Shown: piece by piece, positions 41,397-52,230 of the stretch
How positions within the stretch are numbered: the stretch's first letter is position 1
How the letters are laid out: the number at the start of each line of letters is the position of its first letter
Origin: Camarhynchus parvulus
Lineage: Eukaryota > Chordata > Aves > Passeriformes > Thraupidae
DNA: 64,000 bases
Reading direction: 5' to 3'
Assembly: GCF_901933205.1 (NCBI RefSeq)
Contig: NW_022148842.1
Location: 30,524-94,523, forward strand
The notes under the pieces: generated by a model
What the model was told of the DNA's origin: nothing
The model's input: the letters and a program-made list of their open reading frames with translations, nothing else
The model's database searches: none
Made by a program: the position numbers and the translations under genes

Positions 41397-44300
41397 ATGG
41401 CGGCTCTGGCCGCCCTCGGGGCTCCCCCGGTCCCCGAAATCTTCGCCACCATGGAGGACGGGCCGATCCCCGGCGGGACCAACCCGGGCGAGGTGAGGGG
41501 GGCCCTGGGGGTCCCCGTGGGGGTCCTGGGGGGCTCTGGGGGGGCTCTGGGGTTTTCTGGGGGGGCTCGTGGGGTCCTGGGGGGTCCCTCAGAATCTGGG
41601 GGGGTCTTGGGGGCATCTTGGGAGCCTCCTCAGGAATTTAGGGGGGTCTGGGGGGAATAATGGGGCTGGAGGAGGCACCGGGGGGATTGGGGTGGGTTTT
41701 GGGGGGTCCTGTGAGGATGGAGGGGTCCTGGGGGGTCCCAGATGGATCCTGGGGGTCCCGGGGGGTCCTGGGGAGGGGTCCCAGAGGGTCCCCGTCCCCC
41801 CCAGGCGTGGCTGGAGTCGCACGGGCGCAGCCTCGGACACTTCGTGAACGGAGCCTGGCTGAGACCGGAGGGGAGGGAGCGGCTGGAGTGCCGCGAGGCG
41901 GCCACGGGTACGGGACACGCGGGGACACGCGGGGGACACGCGGGGGACACGCGGGGGACACGCGGGGGACAGGGATTGGGGACACTGAGGGACACGCGAG
42001 GGACACTGAGGGCACAGGGACTGGGGTCAAGGGTCAAGGGCACAGGTTTGGGGTCACTGGGGCACAGCAGGGTCAGGGATTGGGGCAGGGTCACGGAGTT
42101 GGGCTCAGGGTTTGGGGCAGAGCTCGGTGCTCAGCGGGCAGTGTCCAGTGGTCAGTGTCCATCCCTGTGTCCCCAGGCCACACAGTGGCCGCGGTGCCGG
42201 CCGGGGACAGCTCGGGGGTTGGGGTCAGGCTTTGGGGTCAGCGGTCAGTGTCCAGCGGTCAGTGTCCATCCTCCGTTGTGTCCCAGGCCGGCCGGTGGCC
42301 GCGGTGCCGGCCGGGGACAGCTCGGACGTGGCCGTGGCCGTGGCAGCAGCGGCGGCGGCGGCCGAAGCCTGGGCGGGGCTGGGGGGGCCCCGGCGGGGGC
42401 AGCACCTGGCCAGGTGAGTGACCTCTGACCCCGGGTGACCGCGGGTGACCCTGGGTGACCCCCTGACCGCTCTGTCCCCCCAGGCTGGCCTCGCTGCTGT
42501 CGGGGGACCCCGGGGTGGCCCTGGGGGCGCTGCTGGCCCTGGGCGGGGGGCGCCCCCTGTGCCGGACCCTCGGGGCCGAGCTGGACCTGGGGCTGCGGCC
42601 GCTGCGGGGGCTGGAGCCCCCCGAGGGGGGGTGGCGCCCGCTGGGTGAGTGTCATTGTCCCCACGGTGTCCCCATCGTGTCCCCACGGCGTCCCCTGACC
42701 CCCTGTGGGTGTCCCTGTGTCCCCCCAGGGGTGGTGGCCCTGCTCCTGGCCGGTCCCTGCTCGCTGCCGGAGCTGCTCTGGAAATTGGGGCCACTCTTGG
42801 CCATGGGTGAGTGCGGGGGGGGTTCCGGGGTGCCCCTTTTGGGGATCCCAGCCCCTTTCGGGCTCCCATCGTTCCCGGTGTCCCCCCAGGGAACACGGCC
42901 GTGCTCGTGGCGCCCCCGGCGGCGGCGCCGCCGCTGCTGCTGCTGGCGGAGCTGGGCGGGGAGGGGGCGGCGCTGCCCCCGGGGGTCCTGAACGTCCTGG
43001 CGGGACCCCCGGGGCTGCCCCGGGCCCTGCGCGGCCAGCCCGGGATCAGCGCCATCACCTGCGCGGGAGCGGCGCAGGTACGGGGCCACGCCCAGGGGAG
43101 GGGCCAACAACGGGACCACCCCCCCAAAGTGCGGTCCCTGTCCCTGTCCCCGTGCCCGCCTCCCCAGGAGGAGCTGCGGTGCCGCTTCTGTGGGTCCCTG
43201 TCCCTGTGTCCGCACCGTGTCCCCTGTCCCCACGTGCTGTCCCCATGTCCCCCTCCCCAGGACGATCTCCGGTGCCACCTCTGGGGGTCCCCGCTGCGGG
43301 GGCCGCGCCTGGGCGGGGGTCTCCGGGGGGGCCGGCTCGTTGTCATCGTGCTGGACTCGGCCGACCTGGACAGCGCCGCCGCCGCCGCCGCCGCCGCGGC
43401 CACGGTGGGGCTGGGGGCTCGGGGAGGGGTTTGGGGGGTTTGGGGACGGGCTCTGGGGTTTTTCAGGTTTTTTTTTTGGGAGGGCTTTTTGGGGAGGTTT
43501 CGGGGGATTTTGGGGATTTTTTGGAGTTTTTTTGGGGGGGGGGGTTTGTGGGGGTTTGCTGGTTTCTGAGGGTTTCTTTTGGTGAGCCTTTCCGGGAGGT
43601 TTCAGGGTTTGTTTTTTGGTTTTTTTTGTGGGTTTGGGGTGGTTTTTCAGGAGGCGTTTGGGTTTCTCCTGGGGTTTTTGTGGGGGACCTTCGGGAGGTT
43701 TCTGGGTTTGTTTTGGGGTCGGTCTGTGCGGTTCCCTGGCCTGTCCCTGATGTCCCTGCTGTCCCCTGGTGTCCCCAGCTGCCTGGGGGCGGCTCCGTGC
43801 TGCTGGCCCAGGACTCGGTGGCGCCGGCGCTGGAGCGGCGGCTCCGGGCCCGGCTCGGGGGGCTGCGCCTGGGGGACCCCACGGACGCCAGGACCGAGGT
43901 GGGGCCGCTGCCCCCCGGGACCCCCCTGCCCGAGGAGCTGCTGCGGGAGGCGCGGGAGGAGGGGGCGCAGGTGACACAGGGGGACACGGGGGTGGCACAG
44001 GGCGGGGAGGGGGATGCGGGGTTTGGGGGTGGGTTTGGGGGCTCCTGGATGTGGGGGTTGGGGGCCGTTTGGGGTGTTTACTGGGGGAAATTTGGAGGTT
44101 TTTGGGGTTTGGGGTTGGGTTTGGGGGTTCCTGGACATTGGGGTGGCTTGAGGGGGGGAGTTTGGGGTGTTTTCTGGGGGAAATTCAGAGGTTTTTGGGG
44201 TTTGGGGGTTCCTGTACGTTGTGGGGTCCCTTTTGGGTGCCCCAGGGGTGGTCTGGGGGTGCCCTGGGTGTCACTCCAAGTGTCCCCCCCTCGTTGGGAC

Positions 44301-46688
44301 CCCCCCCCTTTTTTTTGCTCCCAGATTTTCCAGGCTCCTCTGCCGGCGCTGCCGGGGGGGGGGCGGCGCTTCTACCCCCCCACGCTGATCTCGGGGGTGG
44401 CCCCGACCTCGCGCTGCCTGCGGGAGCCGGTGGGTGCCCGGGGGGTTGGGGTGCCCCGGGGGGGTCTGGGGCGCCTTTGGGGACCCTCTGAGCGCCCCCT
44501 GCCCCCCCCAGGTGCCGGGGCCGGTGCTGGTGCTGCTGCCCGTGCGTGGTCCCTCCGAGGCCGTGGCCGTGGCCTCGGCGCTGCCCCACGCTGCTGCTGC
44601 TGCCCTCTGGGCCCAGGACATCACCGTGGCCTTGGACACGGCGGACAGGTGAGCACCAGCACCCCCTGACCCCGAGGCCAGGCCAGGAGTGACCCCTGGT
44701 CACTGAGCACTGACCCCTCTGCAGGCTGCCCCAGGGCCTGGTGACCCTCAACTCCCTGGACCTGCCCGAGCCCTTCGGGGGCTCCGACCTGGATGAGGTG
44801 GGGGGAGCCAAGGGGGGGCTCTGGGGGGGTCTGGGAGGGGTCCAGGGGGGTTTGGGGGGGTCCTGGAGAAGCCGGAGGGACGTGGAGGTGTCCTGGGGGG
44901 AGTGGGGCGGTTTTGGGGGTCCCCAGGGTGGGTGTGGGGGGTTCCTGTGCCGTTGCAGATGGGCTCTGCCCCCCCACTCCCTCCAGGCGCTGCGAGAATT
45001 CGGGTGCCCCCCCTGGGAACAGCCCCCCAAGGTGGAGGAGCCGCTCAGGTACCCCCTGATGGGACAGGGACCCCTCCCCAGGATGGAGACCCCAAACTGG
45101 GGGGGTCCCAGGACAAGAACTCCAAGACTGGGACTGGTTTAGCGCCCCAGGATCCCCTTCTCCCCCCCGGGTGGTCTCAGCCCCATCCTGCCCTGGACGT
45201 GTCCCAGAGGGTCCCGTGTGCCCCTCAGGACCCCCCCGATTGTTCCTCTTGCGGGGGTCCCGGTGCCCCCGATGCCCTCCCACGGCCGTGTCCTCTGACC
45301 CCTGTGTCCTTTGTCCCCTCTGTCCCCTCCCAGCCCCCCGGTGACCCTGGATGACCCCGGTGATCCCGAGCTGGCCCAGGCCATGGCCGCCGCCCGCGGG
45401 GCCGCCCCGGGGTGAGTGCGGGGGTGGGTGGGGTGACCCCCCCGGGGGTGTCCCCGACCTCGGGACCCCTCGGGGAGGGGGGGTCGGTCCCTGACGCCCT
45501 CCCTTCCCGCAGGTGGGGGCGGCTGCCGGGGGCGTCGCGGGCCCGGGTGCTGCGGGGGGCGGCGGCGGCGCTGCCGGGGGGTCCCGGGACCCCCGAGGAC
45601 GGCGACGGCGGCGACACCGGCGGGAGCCTGCGGGGGGCGCTGCTGCGCTGGGCGGAGCGGGCGGAGCGCGCGGGCGGGGCCGTGCAGGTGGGCGTGGTCA
45701 AAGGGGGTGGGGCAGGAGGGGGCGTGTCTGTTCGGTGAGTGGGCGTTGCTTCTGATCAGGCGTGACCAATCCGCTGCAGGAGGTGCCCGGGGGGCGGGCC
45801 CTGCTGACGAGGCGGCCGCTGGGAGTGCTGGGCGTGGCCTGGGGCTGGCCACGCCCCCTGACGCTGGAGCTCCTCCTCCCGGCGGTGGCGCTCGGGAACG
45901 CGGTCGTGGTGGTGGCGCGCCCTGGCGGCGCCGGTGCCGCACAGCGGCTGCGGAAGGTGCGGACCCGGGAGCCCCCCGTGCCCCTCCGGGGACACCCGTG
46001 ATGCCCCCCTGACCCCCGGGTGGCCCCCATGTCTCCCCCGCGACCCCGCATTTGTTCCCCCGGACCTCCCCTGTCCCCCTGCCCTCCATCGCGTGCCCCC
46101 CCGAACCCCTCCGGGACCCCCCGTCCCCTTCCATCCCCCCGGACCCCCCCGGTGACGCTGCCCCCCTCCCCTGTGTCCCCAGGCTCTGGTGGCCGCGGGG
46201 CTGCCGGGGGGGGCCCTGGCGGTGCTTCCCGGGACTTTCCGGGGCTGCGGATCTCGCCTGGCGCGGCAGCGCCCGGACGGGCTGTGGCTGTGCGGGGGGG
46301 ACGCGGTGAGTGCGGGGGCGGTGCGGGACATTTTGGGGGGGGGGAGCAATGTGGGGACACGGGGAAGGGAACAGCAGAGGCGACGCGGGGGGAGGAGGGT
46401 GGGCACTGGGCTGTGGCGTTTTGGGGGTCCCGAGCCGTGGGGCGGCTGCTGTGGGGGGGTTTGGGGTGGGGGGTGACACCCCCCGGCTGTCCCCAGCTGT
46501 CCCCGCTCATGTCCCGTCCCCCCCAGGACTGTGACTGGGCCTCTGCCGTGAGCGTGCCCCGCGTCTGGGGGGTCCCGGCGGGGCTCCTGGGGGCTCCGGG
46601 GCAGGACCCCCCCCCCGGCACGGAGCGGGAGCTGGAGCTGCGCTGCACCCGCCCCCGCTGCCTTTGGCTGCCGGGAGGCGCCCCCTGA
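41397..46688 (+). CDS. ALDH16A1: Aldehyde dehydrogenase family 16 member A1 (17 exons, in frame)
   Basis: Exons: 41397-41492, 41805-41907, 42287-42413, 42484-42644, 42729-42806, 42890-43077, 43261-43404, 43779-43970, 44325-44429, 44512-44648, 44725-44797, 44987-45048, 45334-45411, 45513-45687, 45780-45956, 46183-46305 and 46527-46688. Total 726 residues (human 802). Seen: PEIFATMEDGPIPG, GHFVNGAWLRPEG, GNTAVLVAPP, GVLNVLAGPPGLPRAL, FYPPTLISGVAP, then a second ALDH-like half (RRPLGVLGVAWGWP, VALGNAVVVVARPGG) ending CLWLPGGAP. The segment that holds the catalytic Cys in active ALDHs reads AAATLPGGGSVLLAQ, so no nucleophile is visible, as in mammalian ALDH16A1 (interacts with maspardin). The start of the second half (human LFVGGRF region) is missing. 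Confidence 0.94.
42170..42335 (+). repeat. Spare ALDH16A1 exon 3 acceptor edge
   Basis: CCAGGCCxxxCxGTGGCCGCGGTGCCGG with GGGGACAGCTCGG at 42174-42222 copies the genuine edge at 42282-42330, 108 bp apart. The upstream copy would code AAVPAGDSS, then runs into intron. Confidence 0.87.
43155..43305 (+). repeat. Spare ALDH16A1 exon 7 acceptor edge
   Basis: CTCCCCAGGAGGAGCTGCGG with TGCCGCTTCTGTGGGTCCC at 43162-43203 is a diverged copy of the genuine edge at 43254-43295 (DDLRCHLWGSP). The spare reads EELRCRFCGSL and may serve as an alternative acceptor. Confidence 0.78.
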
Positions 46689-46752
46689 GACCCCCCAATC
46701 TGCGGGGAGTTGGGACCTCGCGCTGTGCCCCCAGCCCCGCGACCCCCACCCC

Positions 46753-46758
46753 AATAAA
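46753..46758 (+). terminator. ALDH16A1: ALDH16A1 polyadenylation signal AATAAA
   Basis: AATAAA 65 bp after the stop, context CCCCAATAAAGCGC. From here to the FLT3LG ATG (about 490 bp) the sequence is GC-rich promoter and 5' UTR with GGGGTCCCGAGG units at 47,140-47,190. Confidence 0.85.
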
Positions 46759-47247
46759 GCGCTCCGAGCCGCAGCCGCTGTCCTGTCTTTGGGGGGGACC
46801 GGGGGGTCTCGGGCTGCAGTGGGGGGCATTTTGGGGGGGAACATTTGGGGGGGAACATTTTGGGGTGCCCCGCCCCTGCACGTGCCCGGACGCCCCGGCC
46901 CCCCTCCCTCGCTCGGGGCAGCCGCACCCAAAGCTCGGCGGGGCCGGGCGGGGGTCCCGCGCGCCGGAGCCCCGCGGGGTTCCGCAGGGGGTCCCCGGGG
47001 TGAGCAGGGGGCGCTCGGGGCTCCGCGGGGTGGGTGCGAGGGGGCGGCTCGGCTCGTCCCGCTGCCCTCTCGGGTTTCCTGGGCCCCCTCCCGGCCCGCT
47101 CCCACTTTCGCTTTCGCCGGCGGCTCCGCCGCGGCCCGAGGGGTCCCGAGGGGGTCCCGGGGGGTCCCGAGGGGGTCCTGGAGGGTCGCGGGGGGGCTCC
47201 GGGAGCGCTCGCGGGTCCCCGTGCGCCGTCCCCAGCTCGGCACCACC

Positions 47248-48973
47248 ATGGACGTGTCCCCCCCTTGCTCTGCTCCGGTAAGTGGGGAACCCCCGCGCCC
47301 CCCCCGCAATGTGCCCCTCCGGGACCCCCGCGAGAGCCCCTCGGGACCCCCGTGAGAGCTCCCCCGTGCCCCCCCGCCAGGTGCCGCCGCTCCTTCTGCT
47401 CCTGGCCCTGCCCGCCCTCGGCAGCTGCTGCTCCTTCGGCTTTAACCCCATCAGCAGCACTTTCAGCGCCCACCTGAACAACCTGGTGAGACCCCCGCCC
47501 CCAGGACCCCCCCGCGAGCTCCGGGATCCCCACGGGACCCCCCGGATCCCCCCAAACCCCCTCATTCCCCAGGGAAGGGTCCCGAAAACCCCCTGACTGC
47601 GCCCCTTCACCCCCAAAGGGTCACTGGGGACCCCCTGAGCAGCCCCCCTCAGCCCTCCGGGCTGTTTTTGGGGACCCCCTGACCCCTCCCACAGACCCCC
47701 TGGCTGCTCCTCGACTACCCCGTGGCGATGCCCAGCAACCTGGAGCCGGTGAGCGAGACCCCCAAATCCCATGCGTGCCCCCTCCCCAAATCCCTCCCTG
47801 TTCCTGCTCCCCGAGACCCCAGACCCCCCAAATCCCGACCTGCCCTGGCCCCTCCAGGACAGCGCCTGCTCTGATCTCTGGGGGCTTCACTTCGGGGCGC
47901 TGGCCCTGCAGCGGATGCTGGGGGTGGCGGGCAAGGATTTGGCCCCCCTGCTCAGGACCCTCCTCGCCCAGCTCCACTTCGTGGCCGAGTGTCACATCCA
48001 GGTGGGTGGGGGTCCCCGGGGGGGCTCCCGGGGGGCTGGGGGTCCTGGAAAGGGGGGGAATTGGGGGGGCTCCAGGTGGTCCTGGGGAGGCCAAGGTGAG
48101 TCTAGGGGCCTGAGGGGCTCTGGGGACCCCGCAGGGGTCTGGAGGTTCCCTGGGGTGTCCAGGGTTACTCTGAGGGTCTTGGGGGGCTCTGGGGTCCCCA
48201 GAGGGGTCTGGGGGTTCCCTGGGGTGTCCAGGGTTACTCTGGGGCTCTTGGGGGCTCTGAGGGTTCCCTGAAGTGCCAAGGTTACTCTGGGGGTCTTGGG
48301 GGGTGCAGGAGCTCTGGGGCATTTCTGGCATTTCCCAGGGTGGTTCCGAAGGGGTCTGGGGTCCCCCGGGGGGCTCCTGTGCCATCTCCCCAGGACCCCC
48401 AGGGCTGTGTCCGGCTGGAGAGGGTGAACGTGTCGCAGCTCCTGGAGACCCTGGCGCAGCACCTGGGGGGGCTGCAAGGGAGACCCTCCCACTTCCCCGG
48501 CTGCGCCCGCTTGCGCTGCCGCCCAGGTACCCCCCGGGACCCCCGGGAGACCCCCGTAACCCCCCAGGGCAGCTGCTGACCCCCATCTCCCCCCAGGCCC
48601 GGCGCTGAGCAGCCCCGCCGAGCGGCATGAGCGGCAGAAGGGGACCCTGGGGGCCAGGCAGGGCCCCCCCAGCCCCGCTGGACACGGGCTGATGCTGCTG
48701 GGGGGACTTGGGGTGGCCCTGGGCCTGGTGGCGGCAGTCTGGGCACTGTGGAGGAGACCCTGTGCCCAGATGGGGACACTGGGGGGCACTGGGGACACTG
48801 GAGAGGGCGGCGAGGGCATGGAGGGCGCTGTGTGTGTTGGGGACACTGGGGACAGGGAGGGTGCTGGCTGCCCTGGGGACGCTGGGAGCACTGGGGGGCA
48901 CTGGGAGGTCATTCCCCTCAGCACCCCCCAGCCCTCACAGGGACCCCCAAGACTGGAGCAGGACGGGACCTGA
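47248..48973 (+). CDS. FLT3LG: FMS-related tyrosine kinase 3 ligand
   Basis: Four-helix cytokine that drives dendritic-cell and progenitor growth through FLT3. Exons: 47248-47277, 47381-47485, 47695-47748, 47858-48001, 48394-48526 and 48597-48973, joining in frame to 280 residues. Seen: signal peptide core VPPLLLLLALPALGSCC, CSFGFNPISS (mature start), LLDYPVAMPSNLEP (cf. human DYPVTVASNL), LHFVAECHIQ, SHFPGCARLRCRP with paired cysteines, a TM segment LMLLGGLGVALGLVAAVWAL, and N-glycosylation site NVS. The cytoplasmic tail, about 85 residues (GDTGEGGEG type), is coded by CTGGGGACACTGG minisatellite and is unlike mammals; the last intron may be mis-drawn there. Start chosen at CACCACCATGG. Confidence 0.92.
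48002..48300 (+). repeat. GGGGTCTGGGGGTTCCCTGG repeats in FLT3LG intron 4
   Basis: About 70-bp higher-order units (GGTGTCCAGGGTTACTCTGG, GGTCTTGGGGGGCTCTGG) repeated three to four times. Confidence 0.78.
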
Positions 48974-49192
48974 GCGGCCGAGCGGTACCTGGGGACAGAC
49001 ACAGGTACTGGGAGGGCTCCTGCATACTGGGATCACTGGGAATGCCCTGAGGACCATCAGGCCCTCACCCTGTGCCGCTGGTGAGAGTCGGGGACCACCC
49101 AGCTCCCTGCTGGAAGCCCCTGGGGGCCACACCGGGATCTCCAGAGCCGCGGAGAGACCCAGGGAGGGGGCCCGGCCCGGCCCCGTGCAGTG

Positions 49193-49198
49193 TCCATA
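49193..49198 (+). terminator. FLT3LG: Probable FLT3LG poly(A) signal (CATAAA variant)
   Basis: GTGTCCATAAAGCTG about 220 bp after the FLT3LG stop. No AATAAA lies closer. The convergent KASH5 signal is only ~120 bp away. Confidence 0.5.
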
Positions 49199-49312
49199 AA
49201 GCTGATCCTGACACCCCGGCTCTGACCCTGCTTGAGTGCACTGGGAGGACTGGGACGAGGCTTTGGGGGAACTGGTACAGACTGGGGCACTCACAGCACT
49301 GCCCAAACGGCC

Positions 49313-49318
49313 TTTACT
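49313..49318 (-). terminator. KASH5: Probable KASH5 poly(A) signal (AGTAAA variant)
   Basis: TTTACT on the plus strand, just past the KASH5 stop at 49326-49328. AGTAAA is a known weaker hexamer. Confidence 0.45.
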
Positions 49319-49325
49319 GGGGGTC

Positions 49326-51883
49326 TCACAGGGGCGGGGGGCTCCGGTGGCGCAGCTGGGGCTGGGGCCACTGGTGGGGCAAGAGGTAGAGCAGGGCCAG
49401 CAGCGCTAGCAGCGCCAGAGCCCACGGTGACAGCAGCGGCGTCCACGGTGACAGCGGCGCCTGGGGGGCCACCGCCTTGGCCACCTCCTTGGGGCTGCCC
49501 TCCAGGCCTCCTCCTCCTGTCCCTGTGTCCTCCTCCTCCTCCTCCTTGTCCCCCGTGCCCTGGGCAGAGCCTCGGGGTCAGTCAGTGGCTGGGGTGGCCC
49601 TGCAGGGCCCCCCTGAGCCCACCCTTACCGGGCTCGCCGTGGCCGTGGCCTGGAGCTCCAGCTGGCCGCGCGGGCACCATGGGCGCCTGTGGGAGGAGGA
49701 GGAGGAGGGTGAGGACGAGGAGGTGAAGGCTCCAGAGTGTCCCAAGGACATCCCCCGCCCACGTGTTCCCCCCTACATGGCCCAGGCGTCCCGCATCTGG
49801 CCCAGCTGCTGCCGCAGCCGTGTCGTCTCCAGGCGCAATTCCTGCGGGGGAGAAGGGGTTGTCACCCTCGGTCCTTGACCCCCACACAGAGAGTGGCCAC
49901 CCAGGGGCTCTGCTGTGGCCACCCAGGGGCTCTGTGGCCGCTGTCAGGGCCCAAACCGAGGGCAGACGTGCTGTACCTGCACCATCCGCTCGTACTCCTC
50001 CAGTGCTGCCGTCAGCTCCTGCGCCCTCTGCCCTGCCTGTGGGACAGGGCCTGAACATGAGCGGCCGTGGGACAGGGCTGGGGGTGGCCCTGGTGACAGC
50101 TGGGGTGGTGGCAGTGTCACTGGGCAGCGCTCACCTGGGCAAGGGCTGTGTCCCGGGCAGAGAGCAGGGCAGTGTCACGGCAGAGCTGGGCCTGGGCAGA
50201 GGGACAGGGACAGGGACCTTGTGTCACTGTCACTGTCACACACAGCCCCCAGCGCCACGGCCACCGTGCTCACCTCCAGGCTGGCAACCCGAGCCGCCTG
50301 CGCCTGGAGCTGCTCCCGCAGTCCCTGGCCCTCGGCGAGGAGCCGCTGGTTCTGCCAGGGGTGAAACAGGGCTGGGGTTTCCTGTGGCACTGCCCCGCTG
50401 GGGCAGCCCCCAGCGCCAGGCTGACCTCCTCCTGCAGGCCCTCGGCCCGTGAGCACAGGCTGCGCTGCTCCTTCTCCTGGGGAGGGGACACCAGCCGTGA
50501 GGGGACACCGTGTGACAGCGTGACAGCACGTGGCACCTCAGCTCAGTCTCTCACCGCGTGCCGTGCCTGCCGCCGCAGCTCGGTGTTCTCCTCCTCCAGC
50601 CGCTTCACCACGGCCTTCATGTCGTCCAGCTCCTCCACGGCCGCCCTGGCCTGCTCCAGCGCCTGCCGGCTGCTGCCAGGGGCAAACGGCGCTTCAGCCT
50701 TGCCAGGATGCAGACCCAGACCCCGTGCCCGGGAGCCCCTCGGGAGCACCTTCGCAGCTGTGCCTGGAGCTGTGCAATCTCCTCGGCCAGGCGGGCGTTG
50801 AGCTCCTCGGCCAGCTCGGCGTCCCGCTGCAGTTTGGCGTTCTGGGCCGCCAGCTGCCGGGCACGGCTCCGCAGCCCCGCGGCCTCGGCGCTGCTGGGGA
50901 GTCCCACAGGTCCTGGGGTGCTCCTGCCAGCACGGCCAGGGATGGCGGGGTGTCCCCACAGCGGGCACTTACGGGCTGGTGGCGTCTGTGTTGTCACCCT
51001 GGAGCTGGGCGGCTGCTGGAGATGCGTGTCCTTCCTCCTCTGTGGGACGGGACACAGCGGGCTGGGTTTGTGACCCCATGGGGCCAGGTTTGTGTCCCCA
51101 TCGGGACTGTGTTTGTGTCCCCACTGGGCTGTGTTTGTGACCCCATCAGGCTGTGTTTGTGTCCCCATCGGGCTGGGTTTGTGTCCCCATCGGGGCCACT
51201 CTGACTCCCTTTTCCTGGGCCAAAGCCCACCTGCTGGCACTGCTCCAGTGGCTACGTCCTGCTCCTCGGCCCTGCATGGACGGAGCCGTGGGTCAGCACC
51301 ACTGACTGGTCCAGTGTCACCAGCGGCCACATCCTGCTCCTCGGCCCTGCATGGATGGAGCCATGGGTCAGCACCACTGACCTGTCTGGCTAGCATCAGG
51401 CACTGTGCCCATCTCTGGGCACTGACCCCTCCTGCCGGCACGCTGCGATCCAGGCGCCCATGGCGCTGCGGAACCGGCTCCAGTCCAGCGCCATGCCCGC
51501 GGCCGCGGGGTCCAGGGCCCGCTGCAGCGCCCGCAGCCGCCCGTCGTGCCCGCTGTGCCCAGTCATGGCCGCCACGTACTCCACCACCCGCTGTGGCTGC
51601 ACCAGCCCTGTGTGGATGCACCGAGGGTTCAGGGACCACCACCTCAGTCTGGCTGCGGCCACCTCGGCCCCAGGGGCTTCGGCTACCTGTACGCTCGGGG
51701 TCGCAGGCAGCGAAGGTGCAGTCCAGGGCGAATTCGTCCGAGCAGCCGCTCTCGGCAGGGGCTGAGGGGGGGACACGCGTTATGGAGGGGCCCGGCGCCT
51801 CGCCCCCCACCCCGCTCCCTCATGGTGCCCGCACCTGGCAGGGGGATGACGGCGCCCGGGGCGCAGGGAACCTCTGCAGCCAT
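49326..51883 (-). CDS. KASH5: KASH domain-containing protein 5 (meiotic LINC complex)
   Basis: Outer-nuclear-membrane dynein adaptor that moves telomeres in meiotic prophase with SUN1/2. Seen in order: MAAEVPCAPGAVIPLP (51835-51883); EF-hand-like part LDCTFAACDPERTG (51687-51761) and VVEYVAAMTGHSGHDGRLRAL...WIAAC (about 51427-51607); a short repeated exon EEQDVA; coiled coils LAAQNAKLQRDAELAEELNA (50756-50895), VKRLEEENTELRRQ (about 50558-50672), REQLQAQAARVASLE, LTAALEEYERMVQ and LRLETTRLRQQLG. The terminal exon 49326-49559 has a TM helix LALLALLALLYLL and a KASH tail WPQPQLRHRSPPPL ending in the PPPx motif that docks into SUN. Shorter than human; the middle low-complexity region is reduced. 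Exon boundaries in the middle are approximate. Also called CCDC155. Confidence 0.92.
51055..51215 (-). repeat. TGTGTCCCCATCGGGCTGGGTT minisatellite in KASH5
   Basis: Six or so 24-bp units. Intronic. Confidence 0.82.
51225..51385 (-). repeat. Tandem duplicated mini-exon in KASH5
   Basis: A ~75-bp unit containing acceptor ATGCAG, codons for AEEQDVAxG and a GT donor occurs twice (exon parts about 51307-51346, 40 nt, and 51230-51271, 42 nt). Only the second has a length that keeps the frame with both neighbours alike; the first could be an alternative exon. Confidence 0.75.
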
Positions 51884-52177
51884 GGTGTTCGGGGTGCTCC
51901 GGGGCGGTGTCGGGGGTCCCGGGGGCCTCGGGGGGTCCCGGGAGCGCCGCGGGGCTGAGGGGGAGCCGGCGGGGGGGGGGGGAATCGCCTCACGGCGAGG
52001 AGAGGGGCGGGGCCTGGCGCGAGCCCTTCCCGCCCAGAGAAAGGGACGGAGCAAGGGGCGGAGCAGACGAAGTGGGCGTGGTCAGAGGGAAGGGGCGTGG
52101 TCCTGCTGCTCCGCGCTCCCCGGTCCCGTCCCGGCGCCCTCCCGGTCCCGTCCCGGTTCCGCTGCTTCCCAATGGCT

Positions 52178-52183
52178 TTTATT
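52178..52183 (-). terminator. CD37: CD37 polyadenylation signal AATAAA
   Basis: TTTATT on the plus strand, 48 bp past the CD37 stop. Between it and the KASH5 ATG (51,884-52,170) is GC-rich KASH5 promoter sequence with GGGGCGTGG/GGGGCGGAG (SP/KLF-type) boxes. Confidence 0.8.
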
Positions 52184-52230
52184 TAAGCACGAAGCCCTCC
52201 GCACTTCCCCCCCACACCACCCCGGCCCCC

